Origin: an uncultured Collinsella sp.
Lineage (GTDB): Bacteria; Actinomycetota; Coriobacteriia; Coriobacteriales; Coriobacteriaceae
Direction: 5' to 3'
Assembly: GCA_902495085.1 (NCBI GenBank)
Contig: CABUWA010000032.1
Coordinates: 1-15,410 of the forward strand
DNA length: 15,410 nucleotides
Part shown: positions 7,634 to 15,128 of the stretch, one piece after another
Numbering within the stretch: position 1 is the first letter of the stretch
How the letters are laid out: each line of letters opens with the position of its first letter
Notes under the pieces: generated by a model
The model's database searches: none
What the model was told of the DNA's origin: nothing
What the model saw: only the letters and a program-made list of their open reading frames with translations
Position numbers and translations under genes: made by a program

Positions 7634-8665
7634 ATGGCCATGGAATTCAAACGCAGGCTGCCGATCCCCATGGAGATCCGCGAGGAAATGCCACTTTCTG
7701 CCGAGCTTACCGCCAAAAAGCAGGCATTTGACGCCGAGGTCGCCAAAGTCTTTACCGGCGAGGACGCACGCAAGGTGCTTATCATCGGCCCGTGCTCTGC
7801 CGACCGCGAGGATTCGGTGCTTGAGTACATGAACCGACTGGCCAAGACCGCCGAGGAGGTCAAGGACAAGCTCATCATCATTCCGCGCGTCTACACCAAC
7901 AAGCCGCGCACCAAGGGCACCGGCTACAAGGGCCTGCTGCACAACCCCAACCCCGAGGCTCCCGACGATCTGCTCGAGGGCGTCAAGGCCATCCGCCATA
8001 TGCACCTGCGCGTTATTGAGGAAACGGGCTTCTTCACCGCCGACGAGATGCTCTATCCGTCCAACTACCAGTACCTCGTTGACCTGCTGAGCTATGTTGC
8101 CGTGGGCGCACGCTCGGTCGAGAACCAGGAGCATCGCCTGGTGTCGAGCGGCATTTCGGTACCCGTCGGCATGAAGAATCCCACTGCCGGCTCTACCACC
8201 GTTATGCTCAACTCCATTTACGCCGCGCAGGCGCACCAGAGCTTCATCTTCCGCAACTGGGAGGTCGAGTGCGCCGGCAACCCGCTCGCACACGCCGTTA
8301 TGCGTGGCTACATCGGTCTCGATGGGCGCACCTACCCCAACTACCACTACGAACACCTGGAACGCCTGGCCGAACGCTATACCGAGCATGCCGGCTATGC
8401 CAATCCGGCAGCGGTCATCGACTGCAACCACGACAACTCGGGCAAGCGTCCGCTGGAGCAGTATCGCATTTGCAAGGAGGTGCTCGACAGCTGCCGCCGC
8501 AACGAGTCCATCTCCAAGCTGGTCAAGGGCTTTATGATCGAGTCCTACCTGGAGGATGGCAACCAGCCGGTCGACGGCGGTGTCTTTGGCAAGTCAATCA
8601 CCGACCCGTGTCTGGGCTGGGAAAAGACCGACTACCTCATCCACGAGATCGCGGAACGTATTTAG
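7634..8665 (+). CDS. aroF: 3-deoxy-7-phosphoheptulonate (DAHP) synthase, class I (AroF/AroG/AroH type)
   Basis: This 343-residue cytosolic enzyme condenses phosphoenolpyruvate with erythrose 4-phosphate to give DAHP, the first step of the shikimate pathway. It belongs to the class I alpha group with E. coli AroF, AroG and AroH. The metal ligands are visible: C54 in IIGPCSA, H266 in DCNHDNSGK, E303 in FMIESY and D324 in ITDPCLGW, equivalent to E. coli AroG C61, H268, E302 and D326. The substrate-binding segment TNKPRTKGTGYKGL is present, with tyrosine in place of the tryptophan of E. coli. Length is normal for the group. The ATG at 7634 has GAGGAG upstream and a good promoter. It stands alone, not in an aro or trp operon. 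Which aromatic amino acid inhibits it cannot be read from the sequence, so the symbol stands for the family only. Confidence 0.95.
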   Translation: MAMEFKRRLPIPMEIREEMPLSAELTAKKQAFDAEVAKVFTGEDARKVLIIGPCSADREDSVLEYMNRLAKTAEEVKDKLIIIPRVYTNKPRTKGTGYKGLLHNPNPEAPDDLLEGVKAIRHMHLRVIEETGFFTADEMLYPSNYQYLVDLLSYVAVGARSVENQEHRLVSSGISVPVGMKNPTAGSTTVMLNSIYAAQAHQSFIFRNWEVECAGNPLAHAVMRGYIGLDGRTYPNYHYEHLERLAERYTEHAGYANPAAVIDCNHDNSGKRPLEQYRICKEVLDSCRRNESISKLVKGFMIESYLEDGNQPVDGGVFGKSITDPCLGWEKTDYLIHEIAERI

Positions 8666-8666
8666 A

Positions 8667-8694
8667 GTTACGGCGTTTTACCAAACGCCGTAAC
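8667..8694. terminator. hairpin terminator after DAHP synthase
   Basis: A perfect 12-bp stem GTTACGGCGTTT / AAACGCCGTAAC (8667-8678 with 8683-8694) with loop TACC begins one base after the stop codon. No U-tract follows on the plus strand, so it is either a non-canonical terminator or a 3'-end stabilising hairpin. Confidence 0.55.
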
Positions 8695-8707
8695 CGTCCG
8701 ACGCTGC

Positions 8708-8806
8708 AAGCGCCCCTAGGCGGCAATCTGACGTTCAGTCGTCGGTCGCGTACCCAAAGTACGCTTCCCTCCTCTTTCACGTCACCTTGCTCGCTTAGGG
8801 GCGTTT
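8708..8806. ncRNA. 99-base multi-stem structured element between convergent genes
   Basis: Four nested helices stack into a rod: 8711-8721 with 8793-8803 (11 pairs, one G-T; AA/TT at 8708-8709 and 8805-8806 extend it across a G-T pair), GCAA 8723-8726 with TTGC 8787-8790, TGACGT 8729-8734 with ACGTCA 8779-8784, and GCGTAC 8748-8753 with GTACGC 8759-8764. The plus-strand end TTTT could serve as a terminator tail. The 3' side is pyrimidine-rich (8765-8778). It may be a terminator for one or both convergent genes, a structured RNA, or a dispersed palindromic repeat. I do not recognise it as a known Rfam family. Confidence 0.4.
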
Positions 8807-8850
8807 TCGCTGACTTATGCTCAACCTACGATAATTCCAAACTGGGTGAG

Positions 8851-11061
8851 TTACTCGCTGTAGCGGGTGGCGATGGCGGCTCGCACCATGCCGGTGCTCA
8901 TGAGGTAGGTCACCAGGAAGTAGCCGCCGTAGGCTGCCAGGAAGATTGCACAGGTGAGGCCCACGGTGCCACCGATGCTCATATTTCCGAATATGCTCAC
9001 CAGCTCGATGATCACCTTAAGTGCCACAAAGGAGTGCGCCAGGCCCACTGCCAGCGGGAACAGGAAGAATACCGCTTGCTGCGCCATCACCGAATGGCGG
9101 ATCTGGCGGTCGTCGCAGCCGATCTGTGCCAGCACACGATAGCTGCGGCTGCCGTCGGCCACGTTGGAGAGCTGCTGGATCGACAGAATCGCCGCGCATG
9201 CAACGACCAATACAAAGCCGATGTAGATGGCTAGGTAGCTAATAAGACCGTTCATTTGCGCTGCTTGCGTGTACATCTCGGAGCGTGTGATAAAGATTCC
9301 CCACGACCCCGGCTCCTTGCCGTCAACGAGCAGATTGTCGAGCAGAGTGTGTTTAATGCTCTCGTCTGCCTCGGTCGTATCCATCCCCTGTTTGTAGTTA
9401 ACGAGCAGGCTACTGGAATACGGCTGCAGATTAAGCTGGGACAACAGCTCGTCGGCAACGACGACGGTACCCGGATTGCTGCCCATCGCCGAGTTGGCGA
9501 TGGCCGCCGTATCTTCGTCCGACTTATCGGTTGCGGGCTTGAGCGTATGCCCGCCCAAGGTAAGGGCATGGCCGCCAGCCATATACTTGGTGTACAGGTC
9601 GACCAGCTCGCCGCCCATCTCACATGTGAGCAGATACTGGTCGTGACCGATGTGCACCGGCTCCTCGCCCATCATCTGACGCAGTTTGTTGTACTGGCTC
9701 GCCGGCGTCACAAACAGACCCATCGTATCGGCATTGCTACCCCCGAATGCCTTGGGAAGCTTTTCGCCCATGGTCTTGCACATCTCACTTGGGGTCACCG
9801 AAGGATTCGAGCCGCCAAATGGGTAACTCAGATACGAATCGATCTGCACATGCTCACCGGCAACATCGGCGATATCGACCTTCTTGCCGGTCCCGTCGTT
9901 GTTGTCCGCCGACTTGCCCTTGCCGTGCCATGCAGGGTACAAATCGACCGTTGTATCGGCCAACACCATGCGATCGGCCTCAGACGGATTGACATACCCT
10001 TTGTACCCTTTGTAGTAGTCGAGCGTATCGGGCGTGTAATAGACATACGTCTGAGACACGTCAACAGGGTTGTAGCGCTCCAGGTTTTCGTTCATCACGT
10101 TGGCAATTGACATACCGCACGTCACCGAGGTGATGGCCAAAAACAGGAGCATCGCGATGACGCCCATCGAAAAGCACACCGTGTTGACCTTGGCCGCAAG
10201 CTGGCGCACGGTAAACATGTTGAGACCGCGCCAATACACGCCGCGCAGGCTCTGCAGCAGCTTGATGAGCATGCCCGAGAGTCCCCAGAACAGGGCAAAG
10301 GTGCCCACGGTAACCATAGCGGTCGTAATACCAAACTGGTTCATGGCCTCTTGCAGCTTGCTGTCCGTCGCGGTTAGCGGGAACCCATCACGTAGCAGAC
10401 GGTAATAGGCCACGCCCACAAGCACCACGCCCACGGCAAAAATGGCAATCGCGATCCAGGGGTTGCGTGTCTTGATGCTCTCGTTGCGACGCTCGGCACC
10501 CATAAGCTCGATGAGTTTGGTACGACGCACGGCGCGAAGGTTCAGCAGTAGCGTGAGCACAAACATCACGAGCATGCAGGCAAGGGTCAGGCTGAACGCA
10601 TGCACCGAGAAAAAGAAGTGGAAATTGGCGATCTGTGTCTTAAAGAGCGAGGCCGTAAAGAACGTCATGAGCTGGGAGAGTCCCACGCCCAGCACAATGC
10701 CGGCGACAAAGGCGCCGACCGAGACGATCACCGTCTCGAGCGCCATGATCGTGGCGACGCGCCCGCGCCCCATGCCGAGCACCTGGTACAGGCCAAACTC
10801 CTTCTTGCGGCGTTTCATGATGAAGTTATTGGCATACACCATCAAAAAGGCCATGACACCGGCCAAAAAATACGTCAGGTAGCCGAGCATGCTGTCCATA
10901 ACCCGCGCCAAGCCCTCTTCATTAATTCCGGCGATGTCAACCTGCATCGAGACGGTGTTAAAGGCATAGAAGACCGTAACGCCCAGGGTGAGCGTCAAAA
11001 GGTAGACGAGGTAGTCGCGGCCGGCGCGGCGGACGTTGCCCCAAGCGAGTTTACAGAGCAT
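8851..11061 (-). CDS. BceB-type ABC transporter permease (FtsX-like)
   Basis: A 736-residue membrane protein resembling BceB/VraG permeases, which with their ATPase act in sensing or resisting cell-wall-active peptides. The N-terminus MLCKLAWGNVRRAGRDY is followed by TM1 at about residues 17-35, then FtsX-like four-helix units: a first region near 55-200 (with MKRRKKEFGLYQVLGM) and a last region near 615-730 (with SRSYRVLAQIGCD). Between them, after about residue 320, is an extracellular domain of about 270 residues, somewhat larger than the roughly 200 of Bacillus BceB. The start at 11061 is preferred because GAGGG lies five bases upstream and homologues begin ML-x-KLA; a GTG at 11073 is the alternative. 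It overlaps the ATPase gene by 11 bases, so the two are translationally coupled. No histidine kinase or response regulator is adjacent. The ligand is unknown. Confidence 0.85.
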   Translation of the reverse strand: MLCKLAWGNVRRAGRDYLVYLLTLTLGVTVFYAFNTVSMQVDIAGINEEGLARVMDSMLGYLTYFLAGVMAFLMVYANNFIMKRRKKEFGLYQVLGMGRGRVATIMALETVIVSVGAFVAGIVLGVGLSQLMTFFTASLFKTQIANFHFFFSVHAFSLTLACMLVMFVLTLLLNLRAVRRTKLIELMGAERRNESIKTRNPWIAIAIFAVGVVLVGVAYYRLLRDGFPLTATDSKLQEAMNQFGITTAMVTVGTFALFWGLSGMLIKLLQSLRGVYWRGLNMFTVRQLAAKVNTVCFSMGVIAMLLFLAITSVTCGMSIANVMNENLERYNPVDVSQTYVYYTPDTLDYYKGYKGYVNPSEADRMVLADTTVDLYPAWHGKGKSADNNDGTGKKVDIADVAGEHVQIDSYLSYPFGGSNPSVTPSEMCKTMGEKLPKAFGGSNADTMGLFVTPASQYNKLRQMMGEEPVHIGHDQYLLTCEMGGELVDLYTKYMAGGHALTLGGHTLKPATDKSDEDTAAIANSAMGSNPGTVVVADELLSQLNLQPYSSSLLVNYKQGMDTTEADESIKHTLLDNLLVDGKEPGSWGIFITRSEMYTQAAQMNGLISYLAIYIGFVLVVACAAILSIQQLSNVADGSRSYRVLAQIGCDDRQIRHSVMAQQAVFFLFPLAVGLAHSFVALKVIIELVSIFGNMSIGGTVGLTCAIFLAAYGGYFLVTYLMSTGMVRAAIATRYSE

Positions 11062-11836
11062 CGGAGCCCTCACCGCCCATCATGGCAACGACCTCCATAA
11101 TGCGGTCGAAGAACTCTCGGCGGTCGTTGTCGCCACGGCGCAGCTCGGTGAAGATCTTGCCGTCGCGGATAAACAACACGCGGCTCGTGTAGCTGGCAGC
11201 AAAGCTGTCATGCGTGACCATGAGCACGGTGGCGCGCAGGCGGCGATTGAGGGCCTCCAGGCTCTCGAGCAGCAGGCGAGCGCTCTTGGAATCGAGGGCA
11301 CCGGTGGGCTCGTCGGCCATGATCATGGTGGGGTCGGTGACGAGCGCGCGAGCCGCGGCAACGCGCTGCTGCTGACCGCCGGACATCTGGTAGGGATACT
11401 TGTCGAGCACCTGACTGATGGACAGGCGCGCGGCCACATCCTGCACGCGGGTCGAGATCTCTGCCGAGTTTGTGCGGGCGATAGTGAGCGGCAGGGCGAT
11501 GTTCTCGCGTGCCGTGAGCGTATCGAGCAGGTTGGAGTCCTGGAAGATAAAGCCGAGCTCCTCGCGGCGGAACTGCGAGAGTTTGGCCTGCTTCATACGC
11601 GTCACGTCCTGGCCGTTGATGCGGATCATGCCACTTGTGGCGCTATCGATGGTCGACACGCAGTTGAGCAACGTCGACTTGCCCGAGCCCGAAGCGCCCA
11701 TGATGCCAACAAATTCGCCGCGGTTGACGGTAAAGCTGACGTCGTTGAGCGCGCGGGTCACGTTGCCCAGCGCTCCATATACTTTTTCGAGATGCGCGAC
11801 CTCCAGTACCGGGGTCGCCATGTGCGTGGTTTGCAT
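11051..11836 (-). CDS. BceA-type ABC transporter ATP-binding protein
   Basis: A 261-residue cytosolic ATPase of the MacB/LolD/BceA group, upstream of and overlapping its permease gene. It shows Walker A GASGSGKST (K53), a Q-loop region FIFQDSNLLDTLT, signature MSGGQQQR (151-158), Walker B ADEPTGALD with D175 and catalytic E176, and switch histidine H209 in VTHDS. All catalytic residues are intact. Closest functional analogies are BceA and VraF, which power FtsX-like permeases in antimicrobial-peptide detoxification; the substrate here is not shown. The ATG at 11836 has AAAGGA about seven bases upstream; a second in-frame ATG at codon 6 is less well placed. The gene is divergent from the Nudix-Vsr gene, with a 148-base shared upstream region. 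Confidence 0.93.
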   Translation of the reverse strand: MQTTHMATPVLEVAHLEKVYGALGNVTRALNDVSFTVNRGEFVGIMGASGSGKSTLLNCVSTIDSATSGMIRINGQDVTRMKQAKLSQFRREELGFIFQDSNLLDTLTARENIALPLTIARTNSAEISTRVQDVAARLSISQVLDKYPYQMSGGQQQRVAAARALVTDPTMIMADEPTGALDSKSARLLLESLEALNRRLRATVLMVTHDSFAASYTSRVLFIRDGKIFTELRRGDNDRREFFDRIMEVVAMMGGEGSDAL

Positions 11837-11846
11837 ACCGAGTCCT

Positions 11847-11937
11847 TTCTTGCGATTAGTCTACGGCATCTATAGTCGCAAGAAGCCGAGTCGGCTACCA
11901 TCGATATGGCTTACGCTTGCCTTACCGTTGTGTAAGG
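11847..11937. promoter_or_regulatory. three dyads in the divergent bceAB / nudix-vsr intergenic region
   Basis: Three inverted repeats lie in the shared upstream region. TTCTTGCGA (11847-11855) pairs with TCGCAAGAA (11876-11884). AGCCGA-G-TCGGCT (11884-11896) is a compact palindrome. CCTTAC (11920-11925) pairs with GTAAGG (11932-11937). The minus strand has TATAGA at 11868-11873, a possible -10 box for the transporter, inside the first dyad, but no convincing -35. The arrangement suggests operators, none of which can be assigned to a regulator here. Confidence 0.35.
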
Positions 11938-11971
11938 TACGGGTAGCTAGCCTGCCACGTGTTGATATTGA

Positions 11972-11978
11972 GAGAGGA
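11972..11978 (+). promoter_or_regulatory. ribosome binding site deciding a TTG start
   Basis: GAGAGGA lies six bases upstream of TTG at 11985. It is the only good Shine-Dalgarno site in front of the Nudix domain and sets the start of the fusion gene. The open frame upstream of it is antisense to the transporter ATPase gene and has no family similarity. Confidence 0.65.
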
Positions 11979-11984
11979 CTCCTG

Positions 11985-12971
11985 TTGAAGACTGTTCATG
12001 TTGCCGCTGGGATCATTCGCAAGGAAGGATCTGACGAGCTGCTTGCCGTGCAGCGCGGCTATGGCGACATGCAGGGACTTTGGGAGTTCCCCGGTGGCAA
12101 GCTCATGCGCGGCGAGACGCCCGAGGACGCCGTACGCCGCGAGCTCATGGAAGAGCTGCAGGTCAAAGTCACCAACCTGCGCGATTTCTATACCGTTGAG
12201 TACGACTACCCCGATTTCCATCTCTCCATGGAGTGCTACTACTGCTCGCTCGCCGATGAATCCGATGAGCCTCAGAAGCACGACCGTCAGCTCGATATCC
12301 GCTGGATTCCGCGCACCTCGCTTGCCACGGTGGAATGGATGCCCGCCGACAAGGGGCTCATTGATGCCCTAATTGAGCTGAAGGAAGACCGGCTTGAGGC
12401 AAGCGCCGCCGATGACGCCGAGGCCGCCATGGCCGACGAGTCTGCCGCCAAACCCAAGCGCGCACCTAAGCGCCGTAGCAAAAAGCGCCCCAAGCCCGGC
12501 CTGCTGGACGGCATCGATACCTCGGACCTTTCTGCCGACGAGCGTGAGCTCGTGCGCCGTCGCGCCGCTATAAAAAAGTCCATGAAGGGCAACAAGCGTG
12601 CGAACACCAAACCTGAGCTGCTCGTTCGCCAGCGCCTGCGCGCCGCAGGCCTTACGGGATACCGTCTGGAATGGAAGGTGCCCGGAAAACCCGACATCGC
12701 CTTTCCCGGGCGCAAGATCGCCATCTTCGTCAACGGCTGCTTTTGGCATCGCTGCCCCAAATGCAACCCAAGTCAGCCCAAGCGCAATGTTGAGTTTTGG
12801 GAGGCAAAGTTCCGCCGCAACGTCGAGCGCGACCGAGCCGCCGTGGCAGCACTCACTCAAATGGGCTGGACACCCATAACCATCTGGGAATGTGAGCTCA
12901 AAAAGGACCGCATCGACGCCACGATGGAAAAGGTCATCGAGCAGGTGCGCACTGCAGAGCTGCAGCGCTAG
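11985..12971 (+). CDS. fusion of MutT-like Nudix hydrolase and Vsr-like mismatch endonuclease
   Basis: One uninterrupted 328-residue frame. Residues 1-132 resemble MutT/NudG: AAGII, WEFPGGK and a Nudix box at 38-60 with E53, E56 and E57 as expected metal ligands; Q59 replaces the usual glycine. MutT enzymes hydrolyse oxidised nucleotides such as 8-oxo-dGTP. Residues 133-195 are an acidic, then strongly basic Ala/Lys/Arg/Pro linker. Residues 196-328 match Vsr: NTKPELLVRQRLR, GKPDIAF with putative catalytic D237, VNGCFWHRCPKC with H255, C257 and C260, NVERDR, and TIWEC with C303. These align with E. coli Vsr D51, H69, H71, C73 and C117; N250 stands where E. coli has H64. Vsr nicks DNA at T:G mismatches. 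The start is TTG, set by GAGAGGA at 11972. No cytosine methyltransferase lies nearby. Domain calls are strong; joint function is inference. Confidence 0.9.
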   Translation: MKTVHVAAGIIRKEGSDELLAVQRGYGDMQGLWEFPGGKLMRGETPEDAVRRELMEELQVKVTNLRDFYTVEYDYPDFHLSMECYYCSLADESDEPQKHDRQLDIRWIPRTSLATVEWMPADKGLIDALIELKEDRLEASAADDAEAAMADESAAKPKRAPKRRSKKRPKPGLLDGIDTSDLSADERELVRRRAAIKKSMKGNKRANTKPELLVRQRLRAAGLTGYRLEWKVPGKPDIAFPGRKIAIFVNGCFWHRCPKCNPSQPKRNVEFWEAKFRRNVERDRAAVAALTQMGWTPITIWECELKKDRIDATMEKVIEQVRTAELQR

Positions 12972-13225
12972 GAACGAGCCGTCCACACGCCCCGCACGTC
13001 CGCGCCACATCCACGTCACAAACCTTAGAAAGCTCTTAAGCCCAAAACCTTTCAAGAGTGTTACTCGATAGCTTTTACCTGCGGTTTCATCGTAACACCA
13101 AACCAGGTTAAGCCTTTCTTTAGCGCTTCTTTGCGACGTCCGCGGCATAATACTGCCAACGCACGGGATCTAGCAGCACACCCCGTGCGCAAACTTTTGG
13201 TGGACATCGAGGAGGCCGCATAAGC
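12972..13225. other. gene-free region with several inverted repeats
   Basis: No supported reading frame is present in these 254 bases. Visible structure includes GTGTTAC (13058-13064) with GTAACAC (13092-13098), an ACCT...GGTTT / AAACC...AGGT stem with a two-base bulge just after it (about 13078-13109), and CGCACGGG (13160-13167) with CCCGTGCG (13182-13189). A CATAATAC at 13146-13153 could be a -10 box, but no -35 is well placed. A terminator for the fusion gene is not obvious; the last hairpin may be a leader structure for the following genes. Confidence 0.3.
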
Positions 13226-13435
13226 ATGCATTCTTCCAATGACGCAGCACAGCAGCCATCCCTAAATCATGCGAACCTTTTCTCCTTCCCCCCGACACAG
13301 AGAAACGGCTTCCTCGACTCCCCCACCACAAAAGCCAAACGCTCAACCGACCAGAGCCACAACTTGCGAGCATCGTTCGAAAAGCTCCAAGCATCCCTAG
13401 ACAAGGCGTTCCCCGAACAGGCAAGAGCAATCTAA
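13226..13435 (+). CDS. possible small protein, 69 residues
   Basis: I do not recognise this protein. It is hydrophilic, with a Ser/Pro/Asn-rich first half and a likely amphipathic helix near the end (about residues 46-66, LRASFEKLQASLDKAF). There is no signal peptide, membrane segment or cysteine. A strong GAGGAGG lies at 13210-13216, but about nine bases from the ATG, and a TAA falls between. It ends 25 bases before the AraC-type gene on the same strand. It may be a real small protein, a leader peptide, or a chance frame; the ribosome site and clean helix are the only support. Confidence 0.35.
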   Translation: MHSSNDAAQQPSLNHANLFSFPPTQRNGFLDSPTTKAKRSTDQSHNLRASFEKLQASLDKAFPEQARAI

Positions 13436-13448
13436 GCCCATCGCGCTT

Positions 13449-13454
13449 TATACT
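13449..13454 (+). promoter_or_regulatory. candidate -10 box close to the AraC-type gene start
   Basis: TATACT ends six bases before the ATG at 13461. If used, transcription would begin at or next to the ATG, giving a leaderless message. No Shine-Dalgarno site precedes this ATG, which fits that idea. No clear -35 box is present 17 bases upstream. Confidence 0.3.
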
Positions 13455-13460
13455 GATGCC

Positions 13461-14399
13461 ATGCGAAACATGGATCACATAGAATTGCACCGCGGAGGAC
13501 GCGAGGAAGCGTTTCCCGAGACCGCCGAAGACTGGCCCTATATTGCCGAACGCGCAGAATTCGCTCGCTATCCGGGCAATTCCGTCCCCTGGCACTGGCA
13601 TTCCGAAGTTGAGCTTTTCTACATGGAGCAGGGAGCGATTGACTATCGAACGCGCGCGGCTCATGAGCACGTACGCTTTGAGGAAGGGTCCGCCGGCTTT
13701 ATCAACGGCGGCGTTTTGCACAGCACGCTGCAATCACCCAATTCGGCGCCAGCCATTCAAATGCTGCATATCTTTCAGCCGTCGATGCTCGGCGATCCCG
13801 CGGGACGTCTCCAAAAGCGTTACATCAACCCATTGCTTCAATGCCGAGGCGTCGATGTGCTCAAATGGTCGCCCACCAATCCCGACGATATGCCCTTTAT
13901 CGATTTGCTGAAGAGCTCCTTTAGCCACGACCTTCAACGGCCGCAGAACGAGATGGCGCTTCGAAATAGTTTGTCAGAGCTCTGGATTCAGATTAACGCC
14001 AAGGCCGAACCGCTCTTTTCTTCCGACGGCGCCTCTTGGATGACCAGCCGCGACGTACAGTTCAAGGCAATCCTGGACTTTATCCGCGCAAACTATGCAG
14101 CCGCTATAGATGTGCCTCAGATGGCATCTGCAGCCGGCGTAAGCGAAAGAGAGTGTTACCGCATTATCGAAACTTGTGCAGGAACGACCCCGGCGGCATA
14201 TCTACGCGCATACCGCATAAACCGTGCTTGCGAACTTTTGGCACACACCACGCGAACGGTACAGACAGTCGCGCGCCAATGCGGATTTATAACAGCGAGC
14301 CATCTTGGCCAGGTATTTAAAGAACAAATGGGGGGCACTCCTTCGAGCTATCGAGCAGCGAGGCAGAATCTCGATAGCACCAGGCAGAAATCCCGCTAG
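13461..14399 (+). CDS. AraC-family transcriptional regulator with N-terminal cupin domain
   Basis: A 312-residue regulator. The N-terminal half (about 25-120) is a cupin-like sensor: PWHWHSEVELFYMEQG carries H45, H47 and E51, typical of the ligand-binding barrel, and GFINGGVLHS follows. A helical linker leads to the AraC DNA-binding domain at about 200-302, with two helix-turn-helix units: DVPQMASAAGVSERECYRII, then TVQTVARQCGFITASHLGQV, and the family end FKEQMGGTPSSYR. The ligand is likely a small carbohydrate or similar metabolite, but nothing identifies it. The start at 13461 lacks a Shine-Dalgarno site; ATG at 13470 is the alternative and is no better. The HAD phosphatase gene follows 56 bases downstream on the same strand and may be co-transcribed or regulated by it. 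Confidence 0.88.
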   Translation: MRNMDHIELHRGGREEAFPETAEDWPYIAERAEFARYPGNSVPWHWHSEVELFYMEQGAIDYRTRAAHEHVRFEEGSAGFINGGVLHSTLQSPNSAPAIQMLHIFQPSMLGDPAGRLQKRYINPLLQCRGVDVLKWSPTNPDDMPFIDLLKSSFSHDLQRPQNEMALRNSLSELWIQINAKAEPLFSSDGASWMTSRDVQFKAILDFIRANYAAAIDVPQMASAAGVSERECYRIIETCAGTTPAAYLRAYRINRACELLAHTTRTVQTVARQCGFITASHLGQVFKEQMGGTPSSYRAARQNLDSTRQKSR

Positions 14400-14455
14400 C
14401 CCTTCTTCTGTCACTGCATCAAACTTGCAGGCAAACAACAGAGAGGAGCAATCAT

Positions 14456-15079
14456 ATGAAGCACTTTGACCATATCGTATTTGACGTTGATGGGACATTG
14501 GCAGATACAGAAGAAAGCGTTCTGTCATCGCTTGTCCAGATTGTTCAAGAAGAAACCGGCAAAACGCTTCCCCGACACGAGCTTGACTTTGCCCTCGGCA
14601 TACCCGGCAAGGATGCCCTTGAGAAACTTGGGATCTACTCGCAGGCAACGTTGGATCGCTGGTGCCAAGTTGCCGCCAGCTTTAAAAGCACCATCAGCGT
14701 GTTTCCCGGCTTGCACGAAGTTATCGCAACACTCTCCGACAACGGCTGCAAACTTGGCATCGTCTCCTCACGTGCGCACGACGAATACGCAGAAGAAATT
14801 GCACCCCTTGGCTTCGATAAGTATTTTGAGCACATCATCCTTGTCGAAGACACAACCGAACATAAACCCGCACCCGCACCCATGCTCGAATATCTCCGGC
14901 GTACGGGCGCGAATCCTGGCAACGTCGTCTACGTTGGCGACACCGTCTACGACGAACAATGCGCAACTTCGGCAGGGGTCAGTTTTGCCAGAGCGGCATG
15001 GGGATCACACCAAGACATCCCAAACGCCACCTACAACCTCAAAACCCCCAACGACCTACTAACCCTAACAACCAAATAA
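14456..15079 (+). CDS. HAD-superfamily phosphatase (phosphoglycolate phosphatase-like)
   Basis: A 207-residue cytosolic hydrolase of the HAD subfamily I group that includes Gph, PpaX and YjjG-like phosphatases. All four motifs are present: motif I FDVDGT with nucleophile D10 and D12, motif II VSSR with S104, motif III K137 in EHKPAPAP, and motif IV GDTVYD with D162 and D166. A helical cap of about 65 residues lies between motif I and motif II, with the substrate-facing sequence ALGIPGKDALEKLG. Length is typical. The ATG at 14456 has GAGGAG about seven bases upstream. The substrate cannot be told from sequence; phosphoglycolate, pyrophosphate or a sugar phosphate are all possible. It may share a transcript with the upstream AraC-type gene and is convergent with the gene at the right edge. 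Confidence 0.9.
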   Translation: MKHFDHIVFDVDGTLADTEESVLSSLVQIVQEETGKTLPRHELDFALGIPGKDALEKLGIYSQATLDRWCQVAASFKSTISVFPGLHEVIATLSDNGCKLGIVSSRAHDEYAEEIAPLGFDKYFEHIILVEDTTEHKPAPAPMLEYLRRTGANPGNVVYVGDTVYDEQCATSAGVSFARAAWGSHQDIPNATYNLKTPNDLLTLTTK

Positions 15080-15128
15080 CCCACGCGTCCCACCCTTTCA
15101 GCCCCAACACCACAAGGGCGATTGAGCA

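Noticed and set aside
11418..11984. Upstream in-frame extension of the Nudix-Vsr gene
   Set aside because: The extension is antisense to the well-supported BceA-type ATPase gene, has no family similarity, and the GAGAGGA before TTG at 11985 gives a better start.
12369..13148. Minus-strand frame of 259 codons
   Set aside because: It is antisense to the Vsr domain, whose conserved residues are certain, and it shows no known motif or ribosome site.
13170..13733. Minus-strand frame of 187 codons
   Set aside because: It overlaps the AraC-type gene and the small plus-strand frame, and its composition and lack of motifs point to an antisense shadow.
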